From Thermomonas sp. (GTDB lineage Bacteria > Pseudomonadota > Gammaproteobacteria > Xanthomonadales > Xanthomonadaceae), in the NCBI GenBank assembly GCA_016720345.1, contig JADKKV010000005.1, positions 806,001-870,000 of the forward strand: DNA of 64,000 bases, in the 5' to 3' direction. Below the pieces are notes generated by a model, which saw nothing but the letters and a program-made list of their open reading frames with translations, did no database searches and was not told the DNA's origin. Below, one piece after another: positions 48,599-60,945 of this stretch (positions within the stretch are counted from its first letter, which is position 1; the number at the start of each line of letters is the position of its first letter). The translations under genes and the position numbers were made by a program.

Positions 48599-48660
48599 TG
48601 CCGGCGACCTGTGGGGACCTCCGGATCCCCCCTGTTCCGTCAACCCCGCAGTCGCCGGCA
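48599..48660 (+). ncRNA. Possible structured RNA with a 10-bp closing stem
   Basis: TGCCGGCGAC (48599-48608) pairs perfectly with 48651-48660 across a 42-nt loop that has further GGGG/CCCC pairing. The promoter-like GTCACA-N17-TAAACT would start transcription exactly at 48,599. There is no plus-strand T run after it, so a defined 3' end is missing. Confidence 0.25.
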
Positions 48661-48703
48661 CTTCCTTCCAGCGATCGCGCCCTGCGCGCGCTGTCGAATC
48701 CGC

Positions 48704-48745
48704 AAAAAAAGAGGGGGCCGAATGTCCCCCGACATCCGGCCCCCG
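48704..48745 (-). terminator. Rho-independent terminator facing left, without a known gene
   Basis: GGGGGCCGAATGT (48713-48725) pairs with ACATCCGGCCCCC (48732-48744) with one mismatch around a 6-base loop. On the minus strand the stem is followed by TC and a run of seven T. It would end a minus-strand transcript that starts in the mnmG upstream region, where no minus-strand protein gene exists. Confidence 0.65.
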
Positions 48746-48821
48746 AGCATCCCCGACGTGCGCTGTACCGGCCCCTGTTCAGTCCGGTCAAGGCGCTTGC
48801 GCGCTGCCACGCCGAGTGCTG
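48704..48821 (-). ncRNA. Candidate small RNA with a sigma-54-type promoter
   Basis: On the minus strand TTGGCACG-GTTC-CTGC (48848-48833) has the GG and GC dinucleotides 10 bp apart, as in sigma-54 -24/-12 promoters. Transcription would start near 48,821 and run about 118 nt to the strong terminator at 48,704-48,745. No open frame with a ribosome-binding site is seen in it. Inferred from promoter and terminator only. Confidence 0.3.
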
Positions 48822-48905
48822 CAGGGGATTACGCAGGAACCGTGCCAACCGTGCGCAAGGCGCACCGAATCGACCGATCGGCAACCGGACTAGAATGCGG
48901 CCGCC

Positions 48906-50795
48906 ATGAATGACTCCTTCTACAGCTTCGACGTGATCGTCATCGGCGGCGGCCACGCCGGCACCGAGGCCGCGCTTGCATCCGCGCGCGCCGGTGCGCG
49001 CACGCTGCTGCTCACGCATTCGATCGACACCGTCGGCGCGATGAGCTGCAACCCGGCGATCGGCGGGATCGGCAAGGGCCATCTGGTGAAGGAGATCGAC
49101 GCCCTCGGCGGGATCATGGCCAAGGCCGCCGATGCCGCCGGCATCCAGTGGCGCACGCTCAATGCATCGAAAGGCCCGGCGGTGCGCGCCACCCGCTGCC
49201 AGGCGGATCGTTCGCTGTACCGCAGCTTCATCCGCCGCGCGGTGGAAACCCAGCCGAACCTCACCGTGTTCCAGGCCGCGGTCGATGACCTCGTCATCGA
49301 ACAGGACGCGGTGCGCGGCGCGATCACCAACACCGGCCTGCGCTTCCATGCCCCGGCGGTGGTGCTGACCGCGGGCACCTTCCTCGCCGGCAAGATCCAT
49401 ATCGGCGAAACCCAGTACGCCGCCGGGCGCATGGGCGATCCGCCCTCCACCGCGCTGGCGCACAAGCTGCGCGAAGGCCGCTTCGTGGTGGACCGGCTCA
49501 AGACCGGCACGCCGCCGCGCATCGACGGCCGCACGCTGGACTACGCGGTGATGACCGAGCAGCCGGGCGACGACCCGCGCCCGGTGATGTCGTTCATGGG
49601 CAGCCATGATGACCAGCCGGCGCAGGTCAGCTGCTGGATCACCGACACCAGCGAGCACACCCACCAGATCATCCGCGACGCGCTGCATCGCAGCCCGCTG
49701 TATTCCGGCCAGATCGAGGGCATCGGCCCGCGCTACTGCCCGTCGATCGAGGACAAGGTGGTGCGCTTCGCCGAAAAGGCGTCGCACCAGATCTTCGTCG
49801 AACCGGAAGGGTTGACCGTCAGCGAGATCTATCCGAACGGGATCAGCACCTCGCTGCCGTTCGACGTGCAGCTGGCGCTGGTGCGCAGCATCCGCGGCTT
49901 CGAACAGGCGCACATCACCCGTCCCGGCTACGCGATCGAATACGACTTCTTCGATCCGCGCGGGCTGAAGGCGTCGCTGGAGACCAAGGCGGTGGCGGGG
50001 CTGTTCTTCGCCGGCCAGATCAACGGCACCACCGGCTACGAGGAGGCCGCCGCGCAGGGTTTGCTGGCCGGCACCAACGCCGCGCGCTTCGTACATGGCA
50101 AAGAGGCGTGGAGCCTGCGTCGCGACGAGGCGTATCTGGGCGTGCTGGTCGACGACCTGATCACCCACGGCACGTCCGAGCCGTACCGCATGTTCACCAG
50201 CCGCGCCGAATACCGCTTGCAGCTGCGCGAGGACAACGCCGATGCGCGGCTGACGCCGACCGGCCGCGAACTGGGCCTGGTCGATGACGCGCGCTGGGAA
50301 AGGTTCGAGCGCAAGCGCGAGGCGGTCATTGCCGAAACCGCGCGGCTGTCCGCGCTGTGGGCGACACCCAACAACGCGCTGGGTGCGGCGCTGGCGCGCA
50401 GCATCGGCATCGAGGTCAGCCGCGAGGGCAACGCGATCGACCTGCTGCGCCGGCCGGAACTGGATTACGCGACCTTGATGCAGGTGCCGGAGCTTGGGCC
50501 GGGGGTGGAGGACGCCAAGGTTGCCGAACAGGTCGAGATCGAAACCAAGTACGCCGGCTACCTGGACCGCCAGCGCGAGGAGATCGCGCGCCAGCGCCGC
50601 CACGAAGCCACCGCGATCCCGGACGCGTTCGATTACGCCGGCGTGCGCGGGCTGTCCGCCGAGGTGCTGCAGAAACTCCAGCGGGTGCGCCCGCAGACCG
50701 TGGGCCAGGCGCAGCGCATCCCGGGGATGACGCCGGCGGCGATTTCGCTGTTGCTGGTGCACCTGGAACGCCAGCGCCGCGAGCGCGCGGCCTAG
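48906..50795 (+). CDS. mnmG: tRNA uridine-5-carboxymethylaminomethyl(34) synthesis enzyme MnmG
   Basis: MnmG (GidA), the FAD- and NADH-dependent partner of MnmE in wobble uridine modification. The 629-residue product has FAD motif [20 protein letters not shown], the family blocks [26 protein letters not shown]-type [73 protein letters not shown] and, near the end, ALSAEVL-type [21 protein letters not shown]. Length matches E. coli (629). A -10 TAGAAT lies 9 bp before the ATG and no ribosome-binding site is evident. Confidence 0.97.
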   Translation: MNDSFYSFDVIVIGGGHAGTEAALASARAGARTLLLTHSIDTVGAMSCNPAIGGIGKGHLVKEIDALGGIMAKAADAAGIQWRTLNASKGPAVRATRCQADRSLYRSFIRRAVETQPNLTVFQAAVDDLVIEQDAVRGAITNTGLRFHAPAVVLTAGTFLAGKIHIGETQYAAGRMGDPPSTALAHKLREGRFVVDRLKTGTPPRIDGRTLDYAVMTEQPGDDPRPVMSFMGSHDDQPAQVSCWITDTSEHTHQIIRDALHRSPLYSGQIEGIGPRYCPSIEDKVVRFAEKASHQIFVEPEGLTVSEIYPNGISTSLPFDVQLALVRSIRGFEQAHITRPGYAIEYDFFDPRGLKASLETKAVAGLFFAGQINGTTGYEEAAAQGLLAGTNAARFVHGKEAWSLRRDEAYLGVLVDDLITHGTSEPYRMFTSRAEYRLQLREDNADARLTPTGRELGLVDDARWERFERKREAVIAETARLSALWATPNNALGAALARSIGIEVSREGNAIDLLRRPELDYATLMQVPELGPGVEDAKVAEQVEIETKYAGYLDRQREEIARQRRHEATAIPDAFDYAGVRGLSAEVLQKLQRVRPQTVGQAQRIPGMTPAAISLLLVHLERQRRERAA

Positions 50796-50834
50796 CAACG
50801 GAATCGAAGCGGAGCGCGGGCGTATCCTTTGCGC

Positions 50835-52118
50835 ATGAAAAGCATGCACACCAGGGCGCGCATCGCAGCCGCCATCTTCGTCGCCATCGCCCTGGTTCCC
50901 GCCTGCAAGCGCGATGCCGACACCCCGGCAGCGAACCCGAACGGCGATTACCGGGTGCAGGTCTGGGCATTGCCCGCCGCCGCCGGTTCGATGGCGCCGG
51001 ACCTGAGCCTGGCGAGCGGCGACCGGCTGCTGCTGAGCTGGCTCAACCGCCAGCAAGGCCGCCGCACCGCGCTGCAGTTCGCCACCTACACCGATGCCGG
51101 CGGTTGGCAAAGCCAGCCGCGCACGATCGCGGTCGGGCAGTCGCTGGTCGCCAACGGGGCGGATACACCGCACTTGCTGGGCACCCCCGACGGCGCGATC
51201 TGGGTGCAGTGGCTGCAGGCGCGTCCCGACAGCCCCAGCGGTTACGACACCGTGCTGGCGCGCTCGCGCGATGGCGGCATGAGCTGGAACCAGATCACCA
51301 ACGTCAATGACGATGGCCTTGGCGTGGAACATGGCTTCGCGACGCTGTGGGCGGCCGGCAGCGACCGCATCGGCATCGCCTGGCTGGATGGCCGCGCGCA
51401 GGCGGCGGCGCATGCCGAAGGCGCGCATGCCGGCGAGGGCGATGGCACCGGCGCGATGCAGCTGCGCGCCAACGCCTTCGACATGGACCTGGGCCGCGGC
51501 ACCGACATGGTGGCGGATGCGCGCACCTGCGACTGTTGCCAGACCGACGTGGCGCTGACCGGCAAGGGACCGTTGCTCGCATACCGCGATCGCGCCGACG
51601 ACGAGGTCCGCGACATCGCCGTGCTGCGCTTCGAGGCCGGTGCCTGGAGCGCGCCGAAGGCGGTCCACGCCGATGGCTGGAAGACCGAGGCCTGCCCGGT
51701 CAACGGCCCCGCGGTCGCCGCACGCGGCAACACCGCGGTGGTCGGCTGGTACAGCGAAGGCGGCGGCATCGCCGCGGTGCGGATCGCGCGCAGCACGGAT
51801 GCGGGCGATGCGTTCGCTGCCCCGGTCATCGTCGACAAGGGCGCGGCGGTGCTCGGACGGGTCGATGTCGCGCTCGATGCGCAACAGGCCTGGGTCACCT
51901 GGCTGCGCGAGGACGCGAGCGGGCAGACCCTGATGCTGGCGCGCTATGCACCCGACCTCTCGCGCGAACTGCAACGCATGGTGGTGGCAAGACTGGACGC
52001 CCGCGGCCACGCCAGCGGCACCCCGAAGCTGGTCGCCAACGCCAGCGGCGCCTGGCTGGCATGGACCGACAGCATCGACGGCGTGGCGGCCCTGAAGGGG
52101 GCGCTGGTCGCGCGTTGA
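50835..52118 (+). CDS. Sialidase/BNR-like lipoprotein of unknown function
   Basis: A 427-residue predicted lipoprotein (lipobox LVPAC, Cys24). The body has repeated Asp-box-like elements typical of beta-propellers (LARSRDGGMSWNQITN, ARSTDAGDAFAAPVIV), suggesting a six-bladed sialidase-like fold without recognisable catalytic residues. A central Cys cluster, RTCDCCQTDVAL, is a conspicuous feature and may bind metal or form disulphides. TATCCT (50823-50828) ends 6 bp before the ATG, so the mRNA could be leaderless. Confidence 0.8.
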   Translation: MKSMHTRARIAAAIFVAIALVPACKRDADTPAANPNGDYRVQVWALPAAAGSMAPDLSLASGDRLLLSWLNRQQGRRTALQFATYTDAGGWQSQPRTIAVGQSLVANGADTPHLLGTPDGAIWVQWLQARPDSPSGYDTVLARSRDGGMSWNQITNVNDDGLGVEHGFATLWAAGSDRIGIAWLDGRAQAAAHAEGAHAGEGDGTGAMQLRANAFDMDLGRGTDMVADARTCDCCQTDVALTGKGPLLAYRDRADDEVRDIAVLRFEAGAWSAPKAVHADGWKTEACPVNGPAVAARGNTAVVGWYSEGGGIAAVRIARSTDAGDAFAAPVIVDKGAAVLGRVDVALDAQQAWVTWLREDASGQTLMLARYAPDLSRELQRMVVARLDARGHASGTPKLVANASGAWLAWTDSIDGVAALKGALVAR

Positions 52119-52196
52119 GTGCGGGCTTGCGGGCGGGTGTCCTGTTGCGCGGCCGCTTTGCGCTGACTGGAGAGACGACCCTCGAGTAGCGATGCC

Positions 52197-53885
52197 ATGC
52201 GCAATCCATTGCCTGCCCCTGCCGCGGCCCTGGCAGGAACGTTGCTGGTCGTCGTTTGCGCCTGTTCGCCATCGCCGTCGCCATCGCCGCAAGCGGAGGC
52301 GGTCGTCGCGCCGGCAGCGGCGGTGCCATCGCACCTGCCGGGCAAGGCGGACATGGACCGTGTGCTTGCGGAAGGCCCGGAACCGACCTTGCAGAAGCTC
52401 AGGCCGGTGGATTACTGGCTGCACTACAAGCTGATGCAGGCAACCGGCGTCGAACGCGAACTCGGCGGCGAAGCGCAGGCGATCGCGGCCCTGCAGGCAC
52501 TGGGCGATGCCTACGAGCGCAAGTTGCGCGGCGCCGAGGCGGACCTGCCGAAACTGGTCCCGGCGGCGTTCACCGGCGAAGGCATGGACAGCGGCTTCAC
52601 CGGCATGGGCTTGGGTGGCTTCGTCGGCCTGATGACCGGCGGCATGCTCAGCGGCGCGGTCAGCAGCATGTCGGACAAGGACTTGGCCGAGCTGGTCAAG
52701 CAGGGGCCGATCAAGTTCGGCCGCAACGACGGGAATTCGGCGGTGGAATTCGGCAAGGATGGTTCGCTCAGCCAGTCGATGGAATTCGAGGTCAACGAAA
52801 ACGGCCTGAACGGCAAGGTCAGGATCAAGACGCGGATGGATGCCTGCCCCGATCCGCAGGGCCGGGTGTCGGTGGACATCGATGTCGACTCGCAGATGAG
52901 CGTCAGCGGCAAGCCGGGCACCGGCGGCTACGTGCGTTCGAATTTCAAGTACGAGCGCTACCTCGACGACGACGCCCACCTGATCGACACCGCAGAAGGT
53001 GGCGCGTCGAACCTGCGCATCAGCATGGGCGGCTCCGAGAATTTCCAGAGCCAGTCGGTGGATATCACCACCGGCCGCGAGCGCGGCGGCAAGCCGATCT
53101 TCGAACACCACGGCGAACAGGGCTTCAGCATCTTCCGGCCGGGGGAAGTCGAACGCACCCGGGCGCTGCTGCAGGGTGCCGAAACGCTGCAGACCCTGAT
53201 TGCCGAAGTCATGCTGCGTGGCCTGGGGGCGTCCGCCGGCTCGCCGTGGGAGAGCGGCCGCTGCATCGACCTGCAGGTCACCAGCAGTCCCGGCAAGCGC
53301 AAGGGGATCAAGCCGAACACGGCGTTCGACATCGACGCCAGGCCGCGTGCGAAAGCCGATGGCGCGGCGGCGGGCGGCACGGTGGCGGCCACCCTGAGCG
53401 GCGGTGCCAGCCTGCAGCCTGCGAGTGGCAAGGTGCGCGCCGATGCGAAGTACCAGTACGCCGGGCCGGCGAAGAAAAGGGAAAAGGCAAGCATCGATTT
53501 CGAGTCGCGCAGCAAGCGCGGGGTCGGCAAGGCCAGCCTGGGATTCGACACCAACGAAGGCGCCTACCGGGTCAAGGGCGGGCAGAACGATTTCGTCGCC
53601 AATACGGTGGTTTGTTCGCTGGACGGGCCGTTCGACATCAGGAGCACGGCCGGCATCGTGATGCACATGTCCGGTGGCGAGGGCGGGGGTTCCTGGACGC
53701 AGTCCGGCAATGCCGCCGGGGTCGCCTGGTCGGGTGGTGGCAGCTACACGCTGGCACTGGATGGGGATGGCAGCGGCCGGATCGAGGCGCGTGGAAGCTC
53801 CAGCATCGCAACGCCGATGGGGCGGTTCTCGGATTCGGTGGAGCCCGTGTTCTCGGTGACGCGGGTGGACCAGGCCTGCGACTGA
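52197..53885 (+). CDS. Large lipoprotein of unknown function
   Basis: A 562-residue exported protein. The signal peptide ends LVVVCAC, with Cys21 or Cys23 as the possible lipid site. A Pro/Ser/Ala-rich linker and a helical segment (VDYWLHYKLMQATGVERELG) follow. Then comes a Gly-rich hydrophobic stretch (GMGLGGFVGLMTGGMLSGAV) and a long beta-rich C-terminal part with a double-glycine pattern (SMGGSENFQSQSVDI, SGGGSYTLALDGDGSGRIEA). I recognise no family. It is 78 bp after the previous lipoprotein gene and converges with the kinase gene 31 bp downstream. Confidence 0.78.
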   Translation: MRNPLPAPAAALAGTLLVVVCACSPSPSPSPQAEAVVAPAAAVPSHLPGKADMDRVLAEGPEPTLQKLRPVDYWLHYKLMQATGVERELGGEAQAIAALQALGDAYERKLRGAEADLPKLVPAAFTGEGMDSGFTGMGLGGFVGLMTGGMLSGAVSSMSDKDLAELVKQGPIKFGRNDGNSAVEFGKDGSLSQSMEFEVNENGLNGKVRIKTRMDACPDPQGRVSVDIDVDSQMSVSGKPGTGGYVRSNFKYERYLDDDAHLIDTAEGGASNLRISMGGSENFQSQSVDITTGRERGGKPIFEHHGEQGFSIFRPGEVERTRALLQGAETLQTLIAEVMLRGLGASAGSPWESGRCIDLQVTSSPGKRKGIKPNTAFDIDARPRAKADGAAAGGTVAATLSGGASLQPASGKVRADAKYQYAGPAKKREKASIDFESRSKRGVGKASLGFDTNEGAYRVKGGQNDFVANTVVCSLDGPFDIRSTAGIVMHMSGGEGGGSWTQSGNAAGVAWSGGGSYTLALDGDGSGRIEARGSSSIATPMGRFSDSVEPVFSVTRVDQACD

Positions 53886-53916
53886 CGCGTGCGCCGATCC
53901 GGCCGCTTACGCGCGG

Positions 53917-56795
<2,879 letters not shown>

Positions 56796-56799
<4 letters not shown>

Positions 56800-57359
56800 G
56801 TGCCCAGCTCCGCAAGCAGGAACGCGCGTGCGCGGCGCCAGTCGCGGCGCAGGGTGCGGTCGCTGATGCCCAGCATCGCCGCGATCTCGGTTTCCGAATA
56901 GCCGCCGAAATAGCGCAACTCGACGATCTGCGCGGCGCGTTCGTCGACCCGGTGCAGCGAGGCCAGCAGTTCGTCCAGCGCCAGCACTTCGACCGCGGCG
57001 GCATCGCCATTGCCCAGCGATGCGGTCAGGGTCAGCGCCTCCTGCCCGCCACCGCGCTTGTCCGCCTTGCGTGCGCGCGCATCGTCCACCAGCACCTGGC
57101 GCATCGCCCGCGCCGACAGCGCCAGCAGGTGGTTGCGATCCAGCGCCGCCAGCGGCGCGCCGCCGGCCAGCTTCAGGTAGGCCTCGTGCACCAGCGCGGT
57201 GGTCTGGAACGCATCCCGCATCCGCCGCAGCTGGCTGCGCGCGGCGTGCTTGAGTTCCTCGTACACCGCGGAGTAGGCGGCGCCCAGCGCCTGCGCATCG
57301 CCGGCGCGCGCGCGCGCGAGCAACTGGGTGACGGGTGCCTCATCCGAAGCGGGAACCAT
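56796..57359 (-). CDS. ECF sigma factor, TIGR02999 type (module 2)
   Basis: A 187-residue sigma factor of the TIGR02999/ECF43-like group. Region 2 reads ALGAAYSAVYEELKHAARSQ and FQTTALVHEAYLKLAGG. Where usual ECF factors have an acidic DxxD before the LVQE-like segment, this one has Thr53-Thr54. Region 4 is LASLHRVDERAAQIVELRYF and ETEIAAMLGISDRTLRRDWR. In the related EcfP a threonine here is phosphorylated by the neighbouring kinase to allow core polymerase binding. It overlaps the kinase gene and lies 62 bp downstream of module 1. Confidence 0.93.
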
Positions 57360-57421
57360 CGCGCTTTCCCCGGCAAACGTGGCGTCGCGTCGGAGTTTCG
57401 CACAGGCCAATCCGCACGCGC

Positions 57422-60391
57422 TCAGCGCAGCCGTTTCAGCTCCGCCAACTCTGGCAGCCACGCCGCCTTTTCCGACAGGATGGCGATGGCGGCATCCAGT
57501 TCCTTGCGGGCCTCGGCGCGCTGGTTGGATGCCAGCAGGGCGCGGCCCAGCACGCCATGCGCGAGGCCGGTATCGCGATGGTCCGCGCTCAAGGCCTTGG
57601 TGAACATGGCGATGGCCTGGCGTGCATGGGTGGCGGCCGCCAGGGCATCGCCGGAGGCCAGCTCCGCGCGCGCCAATGTCAACACGGCGTAACCCTCGCG
57701 GCGGCTGCCGGGCGCGGTCGCATGATCGCGTTGCAGTGCGTCGCGTGCATGCGCCAGTGCCGATTGCCGGAGGCCATTGGCGAGTTCCGCCAGCGCCAGC
57801 GTCGCCAGGGCGTTTGCGGCAGTCTCGCCAGGATTGCGGGTGGCCTGCAGCTCGCGCCAGCGTTGCCGCGACAATGCAAGTGCATCGACCGCTCGGCCCT
57901 GGTTGAGCAGGTTGGTGGTCAGTTCGCTGCGTGCGTGGGACAGCGCGTTGACGCTGTCCGCGCTCGGCTTGGCTGAATTGGATGCTTCCAGCGCGGCGAC
58001 GACCTGGCGCAGTTGCGCCTCGCCCTGTTGCAGTGCACCGCTGCGGCTGTACAGGGCGGCCAGGCTGCTGCGCGCGGTCAGCAGGCTGCTGTGGTCGGCA
58101 GGCAGGGCCTTCGCCCAAATGCCGATCGCTTCGCGGATTTTTTCCATCGCGCAGGCCATGTCGCCCTGGTTGTAGCAGCCGATGCCCCAGTTGTTGATCC
58201 GCAATCCCAGGTCGTATTCGCTGCCGGGCGGTTGCTTGCGCATGATCGCCACTGCTTCCTCGTGCAACGGCAGCGCCTCGCGGATGCGGGCGGTGGATTC
58301 CAGCATCGGTGCCAGTTCGCCAAGGCTGAGCGCGATGTAAGGATGGCCGGCCGGCAGGATCCGGCGACGGATCGACAGCGCCTGTTGTTCCGTGGCAATC
58401 GCCGGTTCCATCTTGCCGGCCCGGCTCAGGAAGACCGCCTGGTTGTGCAACGCGGTGGCCAGCGCGAACCCATTGAGCGGCTTGGTGCGGCGAATGCCGT
58501 CCGCGACGGCTTTCGTCAGCGTCGCGGCGGTGTCGAACTCGCCGCTGCTGCCCAGGATGTCTGCGTACTCGACCAGCAACGCGCGCGTGCGCTTGTCGTC
58601 GTCGCCATGCGCCTTGCGCATGCGCTGCCAGGCCCTGCGGGCAAGGCTTGTCGCCTCGTCGTAGCGCTCGCGGTGGGCCAGCAGGTTGGCGCGTGACATC
58701 TGCAGTTGCGCTGCAAATGCCTCGGGTTCGGCCAGCGACGATGCGTGCACGCGCAGCCACGCATCGCTGTCATCGAGCTTGCGTTGCAGGCCCTCCAGGT
58801 CTTCGGCGGCCAGTCGCAACGCACCCTGGCGCAGATGCACCTGCGCCAGGTCGTCCACCGACGAAGGCGGCAGCAAGGAACGTGCGCGCGCGAGTTCAGC
58901 ATCCGCCTTCGGGTATTCGCCCAGTGCGATGTAACTGTCGGCCAGGGTCAGCCGCAGCTTGCCTTCGGCACCGGGCTGCGCTTTCAGTTCGCCGCGATCG
59001 AGCCGCGCCACGCCCTGGTCGATGAGTTGCCGTGCAGTGGCATCCGGACCAAGGCCTTCGTCCGGGTCGATGCTGCGGAACACGTCGACCAGGTAGTCGT
59101 TCACCACGTCGGCGCGCTGCGCCTGCAGGCGGGCTTCGCGCGCTTGCCACAGCGCGATGCCGAGGCCAGCGCACAGCGCGACCACCACGGCGGCGCCCGC
59201 GCCCACCGCCAGTGCATTGCGGCGGATGAAACGACCCGCGCGGTAGCGAAGGGTCGGCGCGCGCGCGGACACCGGCTTGCCGTCCAGCCACGCCAGCAGG
59301 TCCGCGCGCAGCGCATCCACGCTGCCGTAGCGCTGCGCGGCATCGGCTGCCAGGCAGCGTCGGGCGATGGCGGAAAGATCGCCGCGCAATTGCCTTGCCA
59401 ACGCGGCAGGCGTCGATCCACGCATCGCCGCGTCCGCAAGCGAGGATTGCAGTGCGGCGTCCCACAGCGGTTGCGGATCGCCGTCCATCCGCGCGAGCCG
59501 CGTGCGCAGCGGCGTTTCGCCGGTCAGGCCATAGGGATGCGCCTGCGCCAGCAGCGCGTACAGCAGCACGCCGAGTTGGTAGAGGTCGGTGGCGGTCGAG
59601 ACCGGCTCGCCATGCAATTGTTCGGGCGAGGCGTATTCCGGGGTGAACGCGCGCTCGCCGGTGCGGGTGTGGCCGGCGTCGTCGTCCTCCATCAGCTTGG
59701 CGATGCCGAAATCCAGCAGGAAGGCATGGCCCGCCGCATCCACCAGGATGTTCGACGGCTTCAGGTCGCGATGCACCACCAGTTGCCTGTGCGCGAACGC
59801 CACCGCATCCAGCACCTGCAACAGCAGGCGCACGCGGCCGCGCACGTCCAGCGCGCGCGCATCGCACCAGCGGTCGATGCGTTCGCCCTCCACCCGCGGC
59901 ATCACGAACCACGGCGCATTGTGTTCGTCCACGCCACCGTCCAGCAGGCCGGCGATATGCGGATGTTGCAGGCGGGCCAGGATCTGCCGCTCGCGCAGGA
60001 ATCGCTGGCGCGCGAGCGTACTGTCCAGGCCGATGCGGATGCGCTTGAGCGCGGCCTCGTGGCGATACGCACCATCAACGCGTTCGACCCGATAGACCGC
60101 GCCCATGCCGCCGCGGCCCAACACCTCCAGCACGTTCCACGGGCCGATGCGCGTCCCCGCCGGCAGTTCCGCCGGATCCGCGCTGTCCTCGCGCAGGCTC
60201 GCGAGCTTGGGGGTGATCGGGTCGGTGTCCTCGCCGGCATCGGCGGCCAGCATCGCCGCCACGTCGCGATGCAGTTCGGCATCGTCGCCGCAGGCCTGCG
60301 CCAGCCATGCCGCGCGCGTGGCCGCGGGTTGTTCCAGCGCGGCGTCGAACAATTGCAAGGTGCGCTGCAAGCGCGCCGGATCGATGCTCAT
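57422..60391 (-). CDS. Membrane Ser/Thr protein kinase with TPR sensor domain (module 1)
   Basis: A 989-residue paralogue of the module 2 kinase with the same layout. The kinase domain has GRGGMGAVY (92-100), Lys116 in AALKRIR, HRDLKPSN (207-214), DFG (227-229) and SPEQL. A membrane helix spans about 393-414 (ALAVGAGAAVVVALCAGLGIALW). The long C-terminal TPR-like region follows (LADSYIALGEYPKADAELAR, ALHNQAVFLSRAGKMEPAIA). The sensor halves of the two kinases diverge much more than the kinase halves, suggesting different signals. The ATGA overlap with its sigma gene marks the module. Confidence 0.93.
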   Translation of the reverse strand: MSIDPARLQRTLQLFDAALEQPAATRAAWLAQACGDDAELHRDVAAMLAADAGEDTDPITPKLASLREDSADPAELPAGTRIGPWNVLEVLGRGGMGAVYRVERVDGAYRHEAALKRIRIGLDSTLARQRFLRERQILARLQHPHIAGLLDGGVDEHNAPWFVMPRVEGERIDRWCDARALDVRGRVRLLLQVLDAVAFAHRQLVVHRDLKPSNILVDAAGHAFLLDFGIAKLMEDDDAGHTRTGERAFTPEYASPEQLHGEPVSTATDLYQLGVLLYALLAQAHPYGLTGETPLRTRLARMDGDPQPLWDAALQSSLADAAMRGSTPAALARQLRGDLSAIARRCLAADAAQRYGSVDALRADLLAWLDGKPVSARAPTLRYRAGRFIRRNALAVGAGAAVVVALCAGLGIALWQAREARLQAQRADVVNDYLVDVFRSIDPDEGLGPDATARQLIDQGVARLDRGELKAQPGAEGKLRLTLADSYIALGEYPKADAELARARSLLPPSSVDDLAQVHLRQGALRLAAEDLEGLQRKLDDSDAWLRVHASSLAEPEAFAAQLQMSRANLLAHRERYDEATSLARRAWQRMRKAHGDDDKRTRALLVEYADILGSSGEFDTAATLTKAVADGIRRTKPLNGFALATALHNQAVFLSRAGKMEPAIATEQQALSIRRRILPAGHPYIALSLGELAPMLESTARIREALPLHEEAVAIMRKQPPGSEYDLGLRINNWGIGCYNQGDMACAMEKIREAIGIWAKALPADHSSLLTARSSLAALYSRSGALQQGEAQLRQVVAALEASNSAKPSADSVNALSHARSELTTNLLNQGRAVDALALSRQRWRELQATRNPGETAANALATLALAELANGLRQSALAHARDALQRDHATAPGSRREGYAVLTLARAELASGDALAAATHARQAIAMFTKALSADHRDTGLAHGVLGRALLASNQRAEARKELDAAIAILSEKAAWLPELAELKRLR

Positions 60392-60945
60392 GCGGTGCCC
60401 AGCTGCGCCATCAAGAAGGCGCGCGCGCGCCGCCAGTCGCGTTGCACGGTGCGCACGGTGATGCCCTGGATGTCGGCGATCTCAGGTTCCGTGTAGCCGC
60501 CAAAGCAACGCAATTCGACGCCTTCGGCCGCGCGCGGGTCGGCCTGCGCCAGCGCCGACAGCAGGTCGTTGAGTTCCAGCACGTCCAGCGCGGGCACGTT
60601 GTCGGCCAGGCCGGTATGCAGGGTGACCGCATCCGCGCCGCCGCCGCGCTTGTCGGCCTGCTGCCTGCGCGCCTGGTCGACCAGCACCTGGCGCATCGCA
60701 TGCGCGGACAGCGCCATCAGCGCCTTGCGGTCCTCCGGCTGGAAGCCGTCGCTGCGGGCCAGCTTGAGGTAGGTCTCGTTGACCAGCGAGGTGGTGTCCA
60801 GCCCGCTGCCGCCGCGCCGCAACTGGGCGTGCGCGGTTTGCTTCAGGTCGTCGTAGGCGGCCGCGTAGGCACGACCCAAGGCCTCGGCCTCGCCGTCGCG
60901 GGCGCGGTGCAACCACTGGGTGACGGACGGATCGGCCATGGGCAT
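60388..60945 (-). CDS. ECF sigma factor, TIGR02999 type (module 1)
   Basis: A 185-residue sigma factor and the first gene of the four-gene run. Region 2 contains RAYAAAYDDLKQTAHAQLRR and LDTTSLVNETYLKLARS; Thr51-Thr52 occupy the place of the acidic residues of ordinary ECF factors. Region 4 contains EGVELRCFGGYTEPEIADIQ and TVRTVQRDWRRARAFL. ATGs at 60,945 (MPMADPS) and 60,939 (MADPS) are both possible; the frame extends further upstream without similarity. It is divergent from the YadA-type adhesin gene, with 156 bp between the starts. Confidence 0.9.
   Translation of the reverse strand: MPMADPSVTQWLHRARDGEAEALGRAYAAAYDDLKQTAHAQLRRGGSGLDTTSLVNETYLKLARSDGFQPEDRKALMALSAHAMRQVLVDQARRQQADKRGGGADAVTLHTGLADNVPALDVLELNDLLSALAQADPRAAEGVELRCFGGYTEPEIADIQGITVRTVQRDWRRARAFLMAQLGTA

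Larger units (their letters stand above)
48534..48905. other. Intergenic region before mnmG with several RNA-like signals
   Basis: 372 bp with no supportable protein gene. It holds, left to right: a possible plus-strand promoter (GTCACA 48564-48569, TAAACT 48587-48592), a 10-bp inverted repeat starting at the predicted start point (48599-48608 with 48651-48660), a minus-strand terminator hairpin (48704-48745), a minus-strand sigma-54-like promoter (48833-48848) and the mnmG -10 element TAGAAT (48891-48896). Confidence 0.5.

Noticed and set aside
47916-53666. A 1,916-codon open frame on the minus strand across a lipoprotein gene, mnmG and two further lipoprotein genes
   Set aside because: It lies opposite clearly recognised genes, has no domain similarity and a biased composition. 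Long antisense frames are expected in DNA with about 70% GC.
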